A stretch of 64,000 nt of DNA. Source: Sphingomonas oryzagri. Its GTDB lineage: Bacteria > Pseudomonadota > Alphaproteobacteria > Sphingomonadales > Sphingomonadaceae. Both the position numbers and the translations under genes were made by a program. Below the pieces are notes generated by a model, which saw nothing but the letters and a program-made list of their open reading frames with translations, did no database searches and was not told where the DNA came from. The stretch is from positions 124,001-188,000 of the forward strand of contig NZ_JARYGZ010000001.1 of NCBI RefSeq assembly GCF_029906645.1, written 5' to 3'. Shown in pieces: positions 27,076 to 36,005 of the stretch; positions within the stretch are counted from its first letter, which is position 1; each line of letters starts with the position of its first letter.

Positions 27076-29847
27076 ATGACATCGCTCAATGCCTGGAATC
27101 TTCGTGCGTCCCGTCTGCTGCTGGGCTGTTCGGCTCTTGCTGTGTTCGCGGCTGGTAACGCTAACGCTCAGACGGCGGCCCCTGCGAGCACCGACGGCGG
27201 CGCGAGCGCTGCGACGCCTGCCGATGCGATCGTCGTCACCGGGGTGCGCGCCAGCCTGCAGTCCGCGCAGAACATCAAGCGCAATTCGTCGCAGATCGTC
27301 GACTCGATCGTCGCCGAGGACATCGGCAAGCTGCCCGATCGCAACATTGCGGAATCGCTCCAGCGCATCTCGGGCATCCAGATTCAGCGCCAATATGGCG
27401 AGGGTAGCTCGGTCCAGATCCGCGGCCTGACCCAGGTGCGTACCGAGCTCAACGGCCGTGACATCTTCACCGCGTCGGCCGCGGGCGAGGGCACCAGCCC
27501 GGCCGGCACCTTCAGCCTGGAAGACATGCCGTCCGAACTGCTCGCCGGCATCGACGTCTACAAGAATCCGTCGTCGGACCTGATCGAGGATCAGCTCAGC
27601 GGCACGATCAACCTGCGCACCCGCAAGCCGTTCGATTTCAATGGCTTCAAGATCGCGGCCTCGGTCGGCAACACCTATTACGACCTCGTCAAGAAGAGCA
27701 AGCCGTCGGCCTCGCTGCTGGTCAGCGACCGCTGGGATACCGGCATCGGCGAGATCGGCGTGCTCGTCAGTGCCTCCTATCAGCGCACCGCCTTCCGCCA
27801 GGACACGATCTCCACCGAGCCGTTCAACACGCTGGACACCAGCCTGAAATCGGATGGCACGCCCAACAACCCGGCGGATTATGCCGCCGCCTCGACGCTC
27901 GGCCGGCTCGACCAGACCACGACGCTGGCCCACGGCACCGGCATCGGCGAAGTCTATGGCGACCGCCGCCGCTTCGGCCTCGATGCCTCGGTCCAGTGGA
28001 AGCCGACCGACACGCTGGAACTGACCGGCGAGGTGTTCCGCAACGACTACAAGTTCCGGTTCGACGACTATAGCTATTTCGCCGAGCCGGCGGGCGCGCA
28101 GATGTCGCCGGAGCCGGGCGCGGCCTTCACCTTCGCGCCCAACGGCGACGTGATCAGCGGCACCTACAACAACATCGCGCTGGCGGCGAACACCAGCCTC
28201 GAGACGCGCCACTCGCGCACGACCGACTATTCGCTCAACGCCAAGTGGAAGCCGACCGACCGGCTGACGATCACCGCCGATGGCCAGTATGTCGACGCCA
28301 AGACGCAGGACGTCCGCTCGATCATCGGCCTGAACGGCGTGGGCGACGGCACGCTGGTGCAGGATATCTCGGGCTCGACGCCCGCTTTCTCGATCACCAC
28401 GCCCGAGGGTGTGACCAACCCGGCGAGCTACAATGCCGGCTTCTACCTCGATGACCTGAACCACGCGCGGGCGAAGGACAAGGCCGTCCGCCTCGACGCC
28501 GAATACAAGTTCGATGGTCTCCTGCAGTCGATCAAGGCCGGCTTCCGCTACGCCGATCGCTCCAACGTGTTCAGCGATACCGGCTATCGCTACGTGGGGC
28601 TCGCCACCGCGCCGACCGATACCGAGGTGGTCGATCTCGGCGATTTCTTCCACGGCGATGCGTCGATCCCGTCGGAAGGCCTGTTCTTCTCGCGCAACAC
28701 CACGCTGAGCTATTCGGACACGCTGGCCTCGCTCGGCATCTCCAGCCCGGCCACCTACCTGCCGAGCGGCACCAGCACGCAGTCGCAGAAGACCTATGCC
28801 GGTTATGTCGCCGCCTTCTTCAAGGCGGATCAGCTGCCGGTGCCGATCGACGGCAATGTCGGCGTCCGCTTCGTGCGCACGCAGCAGGCGGTCACAGGCT
28901 ACTACCAGCAGACCGACCTGATCACTGCGTCCGACGGATCGCAGAGCACCGGAGCCACCACATCCAGCCTCGTCGACTTCGCCAACAGCTACAATTCGTG
29001 GCTGCCGAGCCTCAACCTGCGCGCGCATCTGACCGACAAGCTGCAGCTGCGTTTCGCCGCCTCGAAGAACATCTCGCGCCCGAGCCTCAGCCAGCTTAAT
29101 CCCGCGCTGACGATCACCGAGCCGGGCAAGGCGCAGATCAACCAGGAGCATGATACGACCGGCGGCAACCCGTATCTGAAGCCGATGAAGTCGACCAACC
29201 TCGACGTGTCGGCCGAATGGTACTTCTCGCGGACCGGATCGCTGACCGCTGCCGGCTTCTACAAGGACATCAAGAATTACATCCAGACCGGCATCTCGGC
29301 GCGCGACGTCACCTTCTCAGACGGCGTCACCGCGACGTACAACGTGACGTCGTACAGCAACGCGGCGGATGCCAAGGTAAAGGGCTTCGAGCTTTCCTAT
29401 CAGCAGTTCTTCGATTTCCTGCCGGGCGCGCTGAAGGGTCTCGGCCTGCAGGCGAACTTCACCTACGTCGACTCCAAGGCGCCGAGCCCGGCCACCGAGG
29501 GCCCGGTCCACGACGTCTCGCTCGAGGGCCTGTCCAAGTATAATTACAACATCGTCGGCATCTACGAGCGCGGCAAGATCTCGGCGCGCCTCGCCTACAA
29601 CTGGCGCAGCCAGTTCCTGGTGACGACGTCCGGCAACGGATCGGGCAACCTGCCGGTGTTCGAGAAGCCCTTCGGCCAGATGGACGCCTCGATCACCTTC
29701 AACGTCACCCCGCATTTCGCGCTGACGCTGAACGGCGTGAACCTGCTCAACACGATGACCTCCACTTACTACGGCATCAAGACGCGCCCGCGCGACGCGA
29801 TCGTCAACGATCGCCAGATCAGCGGCGTCGCCAAGATCACCTTCTGA
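27076..29847 (+). CDS. TonB-dependent receptor of the fucose locus
   Basis: A 923-residue outer-membrane active transporter. A signal peptide ends near NANAQ; the TonB-box-like region AIVVTGVRASL is followed by the plug (IGKLPDRNIAESLQRISGIQ, VQIRGLTQVRTELNGRDIF) and a long beta-barrel ending in ISGVAKITF with the terminal phenylalanine. This plug type is common among alphaproteobacterial receptors that import oligosaccharides (as in Caulobacter and Xanthomonas carbohydrate loci). Position, next to FucP and GH29 genes, points to import of fucosylated oligosaccharides. ATG 27076 is chosen over TTG 27073 because AAGGAGGG sits five bases upstream. A strong terminator follows the gene. Confidence 0.92.
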   Translation: MTSLNAWNLRASRLLLGCSALAVFAAGNANAQTAAPASTDGGASAATPADAIVVTGVRASLQSAQNIKRNSSQIVDSIVAEDIGKLPDRNIAESLQRISGIQIQRQYGEGSSVQIRGLTQVRTELNGRDIFTASAAGEGTSPAGTFSLEDMPSELLAGIDVYKNPSSDLIEDQLSGTINLRTRKPFDFNGFKIAASVGNTYYDLVKKSKPSASLLVSDRWDTGIGEIGVLVSASYQRTAFRQDTISTEPFNTLDTSLKSDGTPNNPADYAAASTLGRLDQTTTLAHGTGIGEVYGDRRRFGLDASVQWKPTDTLELTGEVFRNDYKFRFDDYSYFAEPAGAQMSPEPGAAFTFAPNGDVISGTYNNIALAANTSLETRHSRTTDYSLNAKWKPTDRLTITADGQYVDAKTQDVRSIIGLNGVGDGTLVQDISGSTPAFSITTPEGVTNPASYNAGFYLDDLNHARAKDKAVRLDAEYKFDGLLQSIKAGFRYADRSNVFSDTGYRYVGLATAPTDTEVVDLGDFFHGDASIPSEGLFFSRNTTLSYSDTLASLGISSPATYLPSGTSTQSQKTYAGYVAAFFKADQLPVPIDGNVGVRFVRTQQAVTGYYQQTDLITASDGSQSTGATTSSLVDFANSYNSWLPSLNLRAHLTDKLQLRFAASKNISRPSLSQLNPALTITEPGKAQINQEHDTTGGNPYLKPMKSTNLDVSAEWYFSRTGSLTAAGFYKDIKNYIQTGISARDVTFSDGVTATYNVTSYSNAADAKVKGFELSYQQFFDFLPGALKGLGLQANFTYVDSKAPSPATEGPVHDVSLEGLSKYNYNIVGIYERGKISARLAYNWRSQFLVTTSGNGSGNLPVFEKPFGQMDASITFNVTPHFALTLNGVNLLNTMTSTYYGIKTRPRDAIVNDRQISGVAKITF

Positions 29848-29891
29848 TCCGTCGCGGACCGCGATGGCATCGGGTTCATCCTCTCCCCCTG

Positions 29892-29920
29892 CGGCCGGAG
29901 CTTTTGCTCCGGCCGGCTTT
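29892..29920 (+). terminator. Intrinsic terminator after the fucose TonB receptor
   Basis: CGGCCGGAGC (29892-29901) and GCTCCGGCCG (29906-29915) pair perfectly around TTTT, followed by GCTTTCT. This is the best-formed terminator on the plus strand of the window; it would partly separate receptor transcription from the downstream metabolic operon. Confidence 0.75.
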
Positions 29921-29956
29921 CTCCCACATGAAAGGGGCGGTGAGAGGGACGTGACG

Positions 29957-31189
29957 ATGGCGACGGTGAAAGCGGCGAGCCTGCCCGGACGGGCGGCGAT
30001 GGTACTGACGGTGGGGCTGTTCTTCCTGTGGGGAATGGCCAACAACCTGAACGACGTGCTGATCGCGCATTTCCGGCAGCTGTTCCGGCTGGACGACCTG
30101 CAGTCGGGCCTCGTCCAGTCGGCTTTCTATCTGGGCTATTTCTGTTTCGCCATTCCGGCCGCGAAGCTGATGCAGCGGTTCGGCTACCGCACGGCCGTGG
30201 TGATCGGGCTGGTGCTCTACGGCATCGGCGCGCTGCTGTTCTGGCCCGCATCGCTGATGCTCGATTATGGTGTCTTCCTCGCGGCCCTGTTCGTGATCGC
30301 GAGCGGGCTTGCCTTCCTGGAGACCGCCGCCAACCCGATGGTCGCCGCGCTGGGCACGCCCGAGACGGCGGAGCGCCGGCTCAATCTCGCACAGGCATTC
30401 AATCCGCTCGGCTCGATCACCGGCGTAGCGGTGGGCGCGACCTTCATTCTCTCCGATCCCGGCACGTCCGTTGCCACGCAGGCGGCGGCGGTGCGGATGC
30501 CGTATCTGGTGATCGCGCTGGTCGTGCTCGGCTGGGCCGGGCTGATCCTCGCGACCCGCTTCCCGGCGGTCGCTCTGCGCGATCCGGAAGCCGAGGAGGC
30601 CGTCCCCGGCGCGTTCCGCGCGCTTCTCGGCCGCCGTCGCTATCTCGCCGGCGTCGCCGCGCAATTCTTCTACGTTGGCGCGCAGGTCGGCGTGTGGAGC
30701 TTCCTGATCCGCTATGCCGCCGTCGCGCTGCCCGCGCTCGGCACGCGCCATGCCGCGTGGCTGCTGACCGGATCGCTCGTTCTGTTCATGGGCGGGCGCT
30801 TCGCCGGATCGGCGCTGATGGCGCGCATATCGGGCGCGCGGCTGATGCTGGCCTTCGCGCTGATCGACGCGGCGCTCTGCCTGCTGGCGGTGGCGACGGG
30901 TGGCGCGGTCGGCGTCGGCGCGCTGGTGCTGTCGAGCGCCTTCATGTCGATCATGTACCCGACCATCTTCGTGCTGGCGCTGCGCGGGCTCGGCCCGCTG
31001 ACCAAGCCCGGTTCCTCGCTGATCGTGATGGCGATCATCGGTGGCGCGGTGCTGACGGCGCTGATGGGCCTGCTCTCCGACTGGGCGGGTACGATCCGCG
31101 CGGCGATGCTGGTGCCGGCGGCCTGCTTCCTGATCGTCGCCCTGTTCGCGCGGATACACTTGCGTGACGGGGAGGATGTGGCGGCATGA
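29957..31189 (+). CDS. fucP: Major facilitator sugar permease, FucP (L-fucose:H+ symporter)-like
   Basis: A 410-residue inner-membrane transporter with about twelve hydrophobic segments. FFLWGMANNLNDVLIAHFRQ in the first helix is the hallmark of the FucP group, and FLETAANPMVAALG and LAQAFNPLGSITG are also typical. It should import L-fucose with protons from the periplasm. ATG 29957 is chosen because GAGAGGG lies eight bases upstream; a GTG at 29951 is too close. It heads the metabolic operon: its stop overlaps the start of the next gene (ATGA). Related FHS transporters import galactose, glucose or N-acetylglucosamine, but context supports fucose. Confidence 0.9.
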   Translation: MATVKAASLPGRAAMVLTVGLFFLWGMANNLNDVLIAHFRQLFRLDDLQSGLVQSAFYLGYFCFAIPAAKLMQRFGYRTAVVIGLVLYGIGALLFWPASLMLDYGVFLAALFVIASGLAFLETAANPMVAALGTPETAERRLNLAQAFNPLGSITGVAVGATFILSDPGTSVATQAAAVRMPYLVIALVVLGWAGLILATRFPAVALRDPEAEEAVPGAFRALLGRRRYLAGVAAQFFYVGAQVGVWSFLIRYAAVALPALGTRHAAWLLTGSLVLFMGGRFAGSALMARISGARLMLAFALIDAALCLLAVATGGAVGVGALVLSSAFMSIMYPTIFVLALRGLGPLTKPGSSLIVMAIIGGAVLTALMGLLSDWAGTIRAAMLVPAACFLIVALFARIHLRDGEDVAA

Positions 31190-31980
31190 TCGACGCGCAC
31201 GTCCATCTCTGGCGGATCGGGCAGAACGACTGCACCTGGCCGACGGCGCAGGAAGCCGCCATCCACCGCGATTTCGAGATCGCCGAGTTGATCGCCACGC
31301 TGGATGCGAATGGCGTCGATCGCGCCGTGCTGGTCCAGAGCCAGGAAAGCCCGCGCGATACGGACTGGCTGCTCGATCTCGCGTGCGACAGCGATCGGAT
31401 CGCCGGTGTGGTCGGCTGGGCCGATCTGCGCGACGCGGCCGCGGTGGTCGAGCGGGCGCACGATGCGATGCTCGTCGGCCTGCGCCCGATGGTGCAGGGC
31501 CGCGCGGCGGACTGGTATGACGACCCGGCGCTTGACGCAGGCTTCGCGGCGATGGCCGAGCACGGACTGGTGTTTGATGCGCTGATCCGGCCCCGGCATC
31601 TGCCGTCGCTGGCGAGACTGGCTGCGCGTCATCCGAAGCTCGCGATCGTCGTCGATCACGCGGCGAAGCCGGAAGGCCTGCCCCAATGGCGCGAGGCGAT
31701 GGCACCGCTGGCCGGGTGCGAGAATGTCGGGGTCAAGCTGTCCGGCCTGCTCAGCGAGATCCGGGTGGATGACGTCACCGATGCCGTCGGGACGCTGCTC
31801 GCTTCGTTCGGCGCGGAACGACTGATCTGGGGCAGCGACTGGCCGGTGCTCACCATGGCGGACAGCTATTCTGGCTGGCTCGACATGGCCCGGACGCTGA
31901 TCCCGGCCGACGATCACGAAGCCGTGTTCGGCGGCAATGCGGCCCGGCTCTATGGTCTGCGGGAGCCTGCGCATGGTTGA
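31186..31980 (+). CDS. Amidohydrolase family L-fucono-1,5-lactonase
   Basis: A 264-residue TIM-barrel amidohydrolase. MIDAHVHLW carries the metal-binding HxH, later ligands are in VVDHAAKP and WGSDWPVL, and the C-terminal FGGNAARLYGL is typical of the lactonase group (COG3618). It should open L-fuconolactone to L-fuconate, the second cytoplasmic step of the non-phosphorylating fucose pathway. It overlaps both the fucP stop (four bases) and the following gene start (eight bases), so it is translationally coupled. Activity on other lactones such as rhamnonolactone is possible. Confidence 0.88.
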   Translation: MIDAHVHLWRIGQNDCTWPTAQEAAIHRDFEIAELIATLDANGVDRAVLVQSQESPRDTDWLLDLACDSDRIAGVVGWADLRDAAAVVERAHDAMLVGLRPMVQGRAADWYDDPALDAGFAAMAEHGLVFDALIRPRHLPSLARLAARHPKLAIVVDHAAKPEGLPQWREAMAPLAGCENVGVKLSGLLSEIRVDDVTDAVGTLLASFGAERLIWGSDWPVLTMADSYSGWLDMARTLIPADDHEAVFGGNAARLYGLREPAHG

Positions 31981-32920
31981 TCTTCCCCGCCTCGGCATGG
32001 GCACCGCCGCGCTCGGCAATCTCTATCGCGCTATCTCCGACGAACAGGCGGAGGCTGCGGTCGCGGCCGCACTGGCCGGCGGCATCCGCTATTTCGATAC
32101 CGCGCCGCATTACGGCTTCGGTCTCGCCGAGGAACGGCTCGGGCGTGCGCTCGGCGGGCGCAGCGACGTGATCGTCTCCACCAAGGTCGGGCGCCTGCTG
32201 AAGCCGGTCGAGAAGCCGACCCTGGAACGCCATGGCTTCGTCGATGCGCGGCCGTTCGAGCCGGTGTTCGACTATTCGGCCGACGCCGTGCTGCGCTCGC
32301 TCGACGACAGCCTCGCGCGCCTGCGCCGCGATCGGATCGACATCCTGTTCGCGCACGACATCGGGCAACTCACCCACGGTGACCGCCACGAGGAGCGACT
32401 GCGCGAGTTCATCGACGAGGGCTATCCGGCGATGCGCCGGCTGCGTGACGACGGCCGGGTCGATGCCATCGGCATCGGCGTGAACGAGGTCGCGGTCTGC
32501 CTCGATCTCATCGAACGGATCGATCTCGACCTGATCCTGCTCGCCGGGCGCTACACATTGCTCGATCGATCGGCGGCGGACCGCCTGCTGCCGGCCTGCG
32601 TCGCGCGCGGCGTGAAGGTGGTGATCGGCGGCCCCTACAATAGCGGTATCCTAGCCCGGCCGATCGCCGAGGGGGCCTGCTTCGATTACGCGCCGGCGTC
32701 GGATGCCGTCCTTTCCCGAGCGCGCGGCCTGCAGGCGACCTGCGATCGTTTCGACGTGTCGCTGCCCGCCGCCGCGCTCCAATTCCCGCTCCGCCATCCA
32801 GGCGTCGCCTCCGTCATCCCCGGCATGGCGAGCGCCGCCGAGGTCGCCGACACGCTGGCGCGGTTCGCCGCACCGGTGAGCGATGCGCTGTGGCCGGCCG
32901 TGGCGGAAATCCCCGCATGA
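31973..32920 (+). CDS. Aldo/keto reductase, L-fucose (D-threo-aldose) 1-dehydrogenase
   Basis: A 315-residue aldo/keto reductase of the group containing D-threo-aldose/L-fucose dehydrogenase and pyridoxal 4-dehydrogenase. LGMGTAALGNLYRAIS is the group N-terminus, Asp42 and Tyr47 lie in YFDTAPHYGFG, the catalytic Lys is in VSTKVGR, and the His region is LFAHDIG. The NAD(P)-binding segment is PGMASAAEVADTLAR. It should oxidise L-fucose to L-fuconolactone. ATG 31973 overlaps the lactonase stop; the next gene overlaps by four bases. Confidence 0.9.
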   Translation: MVDLPRLGMGTAALGNLYRAISDEQAEAAVAAALAGGIRYFDTAPHYGFGLAEERLGRALGGRSDVIVSTKVGRLLKPVEKPTLERHGFVDARPFEPVFDYSADAVLRSLDDSLARLRRDRIDILFAHDIGQLTHGDRHEERLREFIDEGYPAMRRLRDDGRVDAIGIGVNEVAVCLDLIERIDLDLILLAGRYTLLDRSAADRLLPACVARGVKVVIGGPYNSGILARPIAEGACFDYAPASDAVLSRARGLQATCDRFDVSLPAAALQFPLRHPGVASVIPGMASAAEVADTLARFAAPVSDALWPAVAEIPA

Positions 32921-33213
32921 CCCAGCTCATCCTTCTCCATGAGGACGATAACGTCCTCGTCGTCGTCGCGCCGATCGCGGCGGGCGACCCTCTGACCGTA
33001 GCGGGCGGCACCGTGCCCGCGCGCGAGGGCATCACCATCGGTCACAAGGTCGCGCGGCAGGCGCTTCGTCCCGGCGACCGGGTGATCAAGTACGGCGCGC
33101 CGATCGGATCGATGATCGCGGCGGCCAGCGCCGGAGACTGGGTGCATCTTCACAACATGCGCAGCGATTACATCGCGGCCCATCTCAGGGCTGCACCAGA
33201 GGAACCGGAATGA
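32917..33213 (+). CDS. UxaA-family small subunit (SAF domain), probable L-fuconate dehydratase
   Basis: A 98-residue SAF-type domain like the N-terminal part of altronate/galactarate dehydratases: LHEDDNVLVVVAPIAAGD, then GITIGHKVARQALRPGDRVIKYG and IGSMIAAASAGDWVHLHN. In E. coli UxaA this domain is fused to the large domain; here the two are separate genes with a four-base overlap. A split UxaA-like pair sits in the C. jejuni fucose operon, where it acts as fuconate dehydratase, so this pair is predicted to convert L-fuconate to 2-keto-3-deoxy-L-fuconate. Confidence 0.85.
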   Translation: MTQLILLHEDDNVLVVVAPIAAGDPLTVAGGTVPAREGITIGHKVARQALRPGDRVIKYGAPIGSMIAAASAGDWVHLHNMRSDYIAAHLRAAPEEPE

Positions 33214-34418
33214 TCGAAGCCTTTCTGCGTCAGGACGGTCGCAAGGGGATCCGCAACGTCGTGGCGGTGGCGTATCTCGTCGAGTGCGCCCACCATGTCG
33301 CGCGCCGGATCGTCGACAAGGCGGACGATCCCGACGTGCATCTGATCGGCTTTCCGGGCTGCTATCCCAATGCTTATGCCGCCCGTGTGATGGAGGCGAT
33401 CGCCACGCACCCCAATGTCGGCGGCGTGGTGCTGGTGTCGCTCGGCTGCGAGAGCTTCAACCGCGAACGCCTCGCCGACGTGGTGCGCGCGAGCGGGCGC
33501 CCGGTCGAGCTTCTGGTGATTCAGGAGGTCGGCGGCACGGCGGCGACGATCGCGGCCGGCATCGCGGCGGTGGAGCGGGTTCGCGAGGCGGCGGCCACCA
33601 CACCGCGCGCGGCCATGGCGCTCGACGAACTGGTGATCGGCACGATCTGCGGCGGATCGGACGGGACGAGCGGCATCACCGCCAACCCGGCGGTCGGCCG
33701 CGCGTTCGACCGGCTGGTCGCAGCGGGCGCCACCTGCATCTTCGAGGAAACCGGAGAGCTGGTCGGCTGCGAGACAATCATGGCGGAGCGAGCAGTCACC
33801 CCCGGACTGGGGCGCGAGATCGAGGCCTGCGTCCACAAGGCCGAGCGTTACTACACGACGATGGGCTTCGGCAGCTTCGCACCTGGCAATGCCGAGGGCG
33901 GCCTCACCACCCAGGAAGAGAAATCCATGGGGGCCTATTCCAAATCCGGCTCCTCGCCGATCAGCGGCATCATCAAGCCGGGCGATGTGCCGCCGACGGG
34001 GGGCCTCTATTTGCTCGACGTGGTGCCGGACGGCGAGCCGCGCTTCGGCTTCCCCAACATTTCCGATAATGCCGAGATCGTCGAGATGATCGCCTGCGGG
34101 GCGCATCTCACGCTCTTCACCACCGGGCGCGGCTCGGTGGTCGGCTCGGCGATCTCGCCGGTGATCAAGATCTGCGCCAACCCGGAAACGGCACGGCGCC
34201 TCGCGGCCGACATGGATGTCGATGCCGGCCGCATCCTCGAAGGAGAAGCCAGCTTGGCCGAGGTGGGTAACGAGATTTTCGATCGGGTGATGGCCGTCGC
34301 GGCCGGCGAACGCAGCGTGTCCGAAGAACTGGGCCATCGCGAATTCATCCTGACCTACAAGGCGTTCGATCCGGTCGGCCCGGCCTGCCTTCCCCTCGTG
34401 CGGAGGGCCACGGCATGA
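33210..34418 (+). CDS. UxaA-family large subunit, probable L-fuconate dehydratase
   Basis: A 402-residue catalytic part of a UxaA-type dehydratase. Visible blocks are RQDGRKGIRNVVAVAYLVEC, FPGCYPN, VLVSLGCESFN, GTICGGSDGTSGITANPAVG, FEETGELVGCE and a GRGSVVGSAISPVIKICANP segment near the C-terminus; the conserved cysteines probably bind the metal cofactor. With the SAF protein just upstream it should dehydrate L-fuconate to 2-keto-3-deoxy-L-fuconate. Galactarate, altronate or related acids are alternative substrates by family, but every neighbour is a fucose gene. Four-base overlaps join it to both flanking genes. Confidence 0.88.
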   Translation: MIEAFLRQDGRKGIRNVVAVAYLVECAHHVARRIVDKADDPDVHLIGFPGCYPNAYAARVMEAIATHPNVGGVVLVSLGCESFNRERLADVVRASGRPVELLVIQEVGGTAATIAAGIAAVERVREAAATTPRAAMALDELVIGTICGGSDGTSGITANPAVGRAFDRLVAAGATCIFEETGELVGCETIMAERAVTPGLGREIEACVHKAERYYTTMGFGSFAPGNAEGGLTTQEEKSMGAYSKSGSSPISGIIKPGDVPPTGGLYLLDVVPDGEPRFGFPNISDNAEIVEMIACGAHLTLFTTGRGSVVGSAISPVIKICANPETARRLAADMDVDAGRILEGEASLAEVGNEIFDRVMAVAAGERSVSEELGHREFILTYKAFDPVGPACLPLVRRATA

Positions 34419-35146
34419 GCGGCCGGCTGGCGGGCAAGACCGCGCTGATCACGGCGGCGGGGCAGGGCATCGGCCGCGCCACCGCGCTGTCCTTCATCGA
34501 GCAGGGCGCGCGGGTGATCGCGACCGACGTGCGCGAGGAATTGCTGGACGGGCTGGAAGGCTGCGAGCGTCGCCGGCTCGATGTGACGGACGCCGATGCC
34601 ATCACCGCGCTCGCCGTGGAGATCGGCGCGATCGATATCCTGTGCAACGTGGCGGGTTTCGTCCACGCCGGCACCATTCTCGATTGCGATGAAAAGGCAT
34701 GGGCCTTCTCGATCGATCTCAACATGACCGCGATGTACCGCACCATTCGCGCATTCCTGCCGGCGATGCTGGCGGCGGGCGGCGGCGCGATCGTCAACGT
34801 CGCGTCGATCGCGAGTTCGGTGAAGGGCATCCCCAACCGCTTCGCTTACGGCGCCACCAAGGCCGGCGTGATCGGCCTCACCAAGGCGGTGGCGGCGGAT
34901 TTCGTGGGGCAGGGCGTGCGCTGCAACGCGATCTGTCCCGGCACGGTGGAATCGCCTTCGCTCCAGCAGCGATTGCGCGACACCGGCGATTATGAGGCCG
35001 CGCACAGCCAGTTCATCGCGCGCCAGCCGATGGGGCGGCTCGGCAGGCCCGAGGAGATCGCGGCGCTGGCGCTCTATCTCGCGAGCGACGAATCCGCTTT
35101 CACCACCGGCGCGGTGCACGTCATCGACGGCGGCTGGATCAACTGA
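34415..35146 (+). CDS. Short-chain dehydrogenase, 2-keto-3-deoxy-L-fuconate dehydrogenase
   Basis: A 243-residue SDR enzyme with TAAGQGIGRA for NAD binding, CNVAGFVHAGTI, VASIASSVKG and the catalytic Tyr145/Lys149 (YGATK), and the end AVHVIDGGWIN. It closely resembles the group that contains 2-keto-3-deoxy-L-fuconate dehydrogenase and mammalian DHRS6, both recognisable by the I/TAAGQGIGRA start. It should oxidise the C4 hydroxyl to give 2,4-diketo-3-deoxy-L-fuconate. It starts inside the dehydratase stop codon; the hydrolase gene follows after ten bases. Confidence 0.9.
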   Translation: MSGRLAGKTALITAAGQGIGRATALSFIEQGARVIATDVREELLDGLEGCERRRLDVTDADAITALAVEIGAIDILCNVAGFVHAGTILDCDEKAWAFSIDLNMTAMYRTIRAFLPAMLAAGGGAIVNVASIASSVKGIPNRFAYGATKAGVIGLTKAVAADFVGQGVRCNAICPGTVESPSLQQRLRDTGDYEAAHSQFIARQPMGRLGRPEEIAALALYLASDESAFTTGAVHVIDGGWIN

Positions 35147-35156
35147 GGAGCAAGAC

Positions 35157-36005
35157 ATGAAACTGGTTCGATACGGCGCGGCGGGTGCCGAGCGCCCTGG
35201 CCTGATCGACGCCGAGGGTGCGCTGCGCGATCTCACGGGACATGTCGAAGACATTGCCGGCGTAACGCTCACGCCTGAAGGCCTTGCCAGGCTGGCGACG
35301 ATCGATCCGGCGACCCTGCCGCTGGTCGAAGAGCCGGTCCGCTTCGGGCCTTGCGTGGGCCAGGTCGGCAAGTTCCTGTGTATCGGCCTCAATTATTCGG
35401 ATCATGCGGCCGAGACCGGCGCGACCGTCCCGCCCGAGCCGATCCTCTTCACCAAGGCGACCAGCGCGATCATCGGCCCGAACGACGACGTGGTCATTCC
35501 ACGCGGATCGACCAAGACCGATTGGGAAGTGGAACTCGTCATCGTCATCGGCAAGCGGGCCAAATATGTCGGGGAGGCGGAGGCCGAGACGTATATCGCC
35601 GGCTATTGCCTGACCAACGACGTATCCGAGCGCGAATATCAGCTCGAGCGGCACGGCACCTGGGACAAGGGCAAGGGGTGCGACACGTTCGGCCCGATCG
35701 GCCCCTGGATGGTGACGCGCGACGAGATCGTCGATCCGACCGACCTCACCATGTGGCTGGAGGTGAACGGCCATCGCTACCAGGACGGCTCGACCGCCAC
35801 GATGGTCTACAAGCCGGCCTTCCTCGTCAGCTATCTGAGCCAGTTCATGACGCTCCATCCCGGCGACATCATCGCCACCGGCACCCCGCCGGGCGTCGGC
35901 ATGGGGCAGAAGCCGCCGCTCTTCCTGAAGGACGGCGATGTCATGGAACTCGGCATCGCGGGTCTCGGCACTCAACGGCAGCGGGTGGTCGCCGATCGTG
36001 GCTGA
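35157..36005 (+). CDS. Fumarylacetoacetate hydrolase-family 2,4-diketo-3-deoxy-L-fuconate hydrolase
   Basis: A 282-residue FAH-family enzyme. The N-terminal KLVRYGAAGAERPGLID is typical of the ureidoglycolate-lyase-like/diketo-acid branch; the catalytic region has CIGLNYSDHAAETG, LFTKATSAIIGPNDDVVIP, WEVELVIVIGK and TGTPPGVGMGQKPP with the usual acidic metal ligands. It should cleave the diketo acid to pyruvate and L-lactate, the last step. The ATG has GAGGAG close upstream, overlapping the previous stop. The open frame extends 55 codons upstream inside the SDR gene but this is not coding in that frame. Confidence 0.9.
   Translation: MKLVRYGAAGAERPGLIDAEGALRDLTGHVEDIAGVTLTPEGLARLATIDPATLPLVEEPVRFGPCVGQVGKFLCIGLNYSDHAAETGATVPPEPILFTKATSAIIGPNDDVVIPRGSTKTDWEVELVIVIGKRAKYVGEAEAETYIAGYCLTNDVSEREYQLERHGTWDKGKGCDTFGPIGPWMVTRDEIVDPTDLTMWLEVNGHRYQDGSTATMVYKPAFLVSYLSQFMTLHPGDIIATGTPPGVGMGQKPPLFLKDGDVMELGIAGLGTQRQRVVADRG

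Noticed and set aside
26887-29151. 754-codon open frame on the minus strand opposite the fucose TonB receptor
   Set aside because: It is an Arg/Ala/Gly-rich shadow produced by GC-biased third positions of the receptor gene and has no family-like motifs or signal.
34992-35156. 55-codon N-terminal extension of the FAH-family hydrolase inside the SDR gene
   Set aside because: Out of frame with the SDR gene and unlike FAH proteins; the ATG at 35157 with GAGGAG is the natural start.
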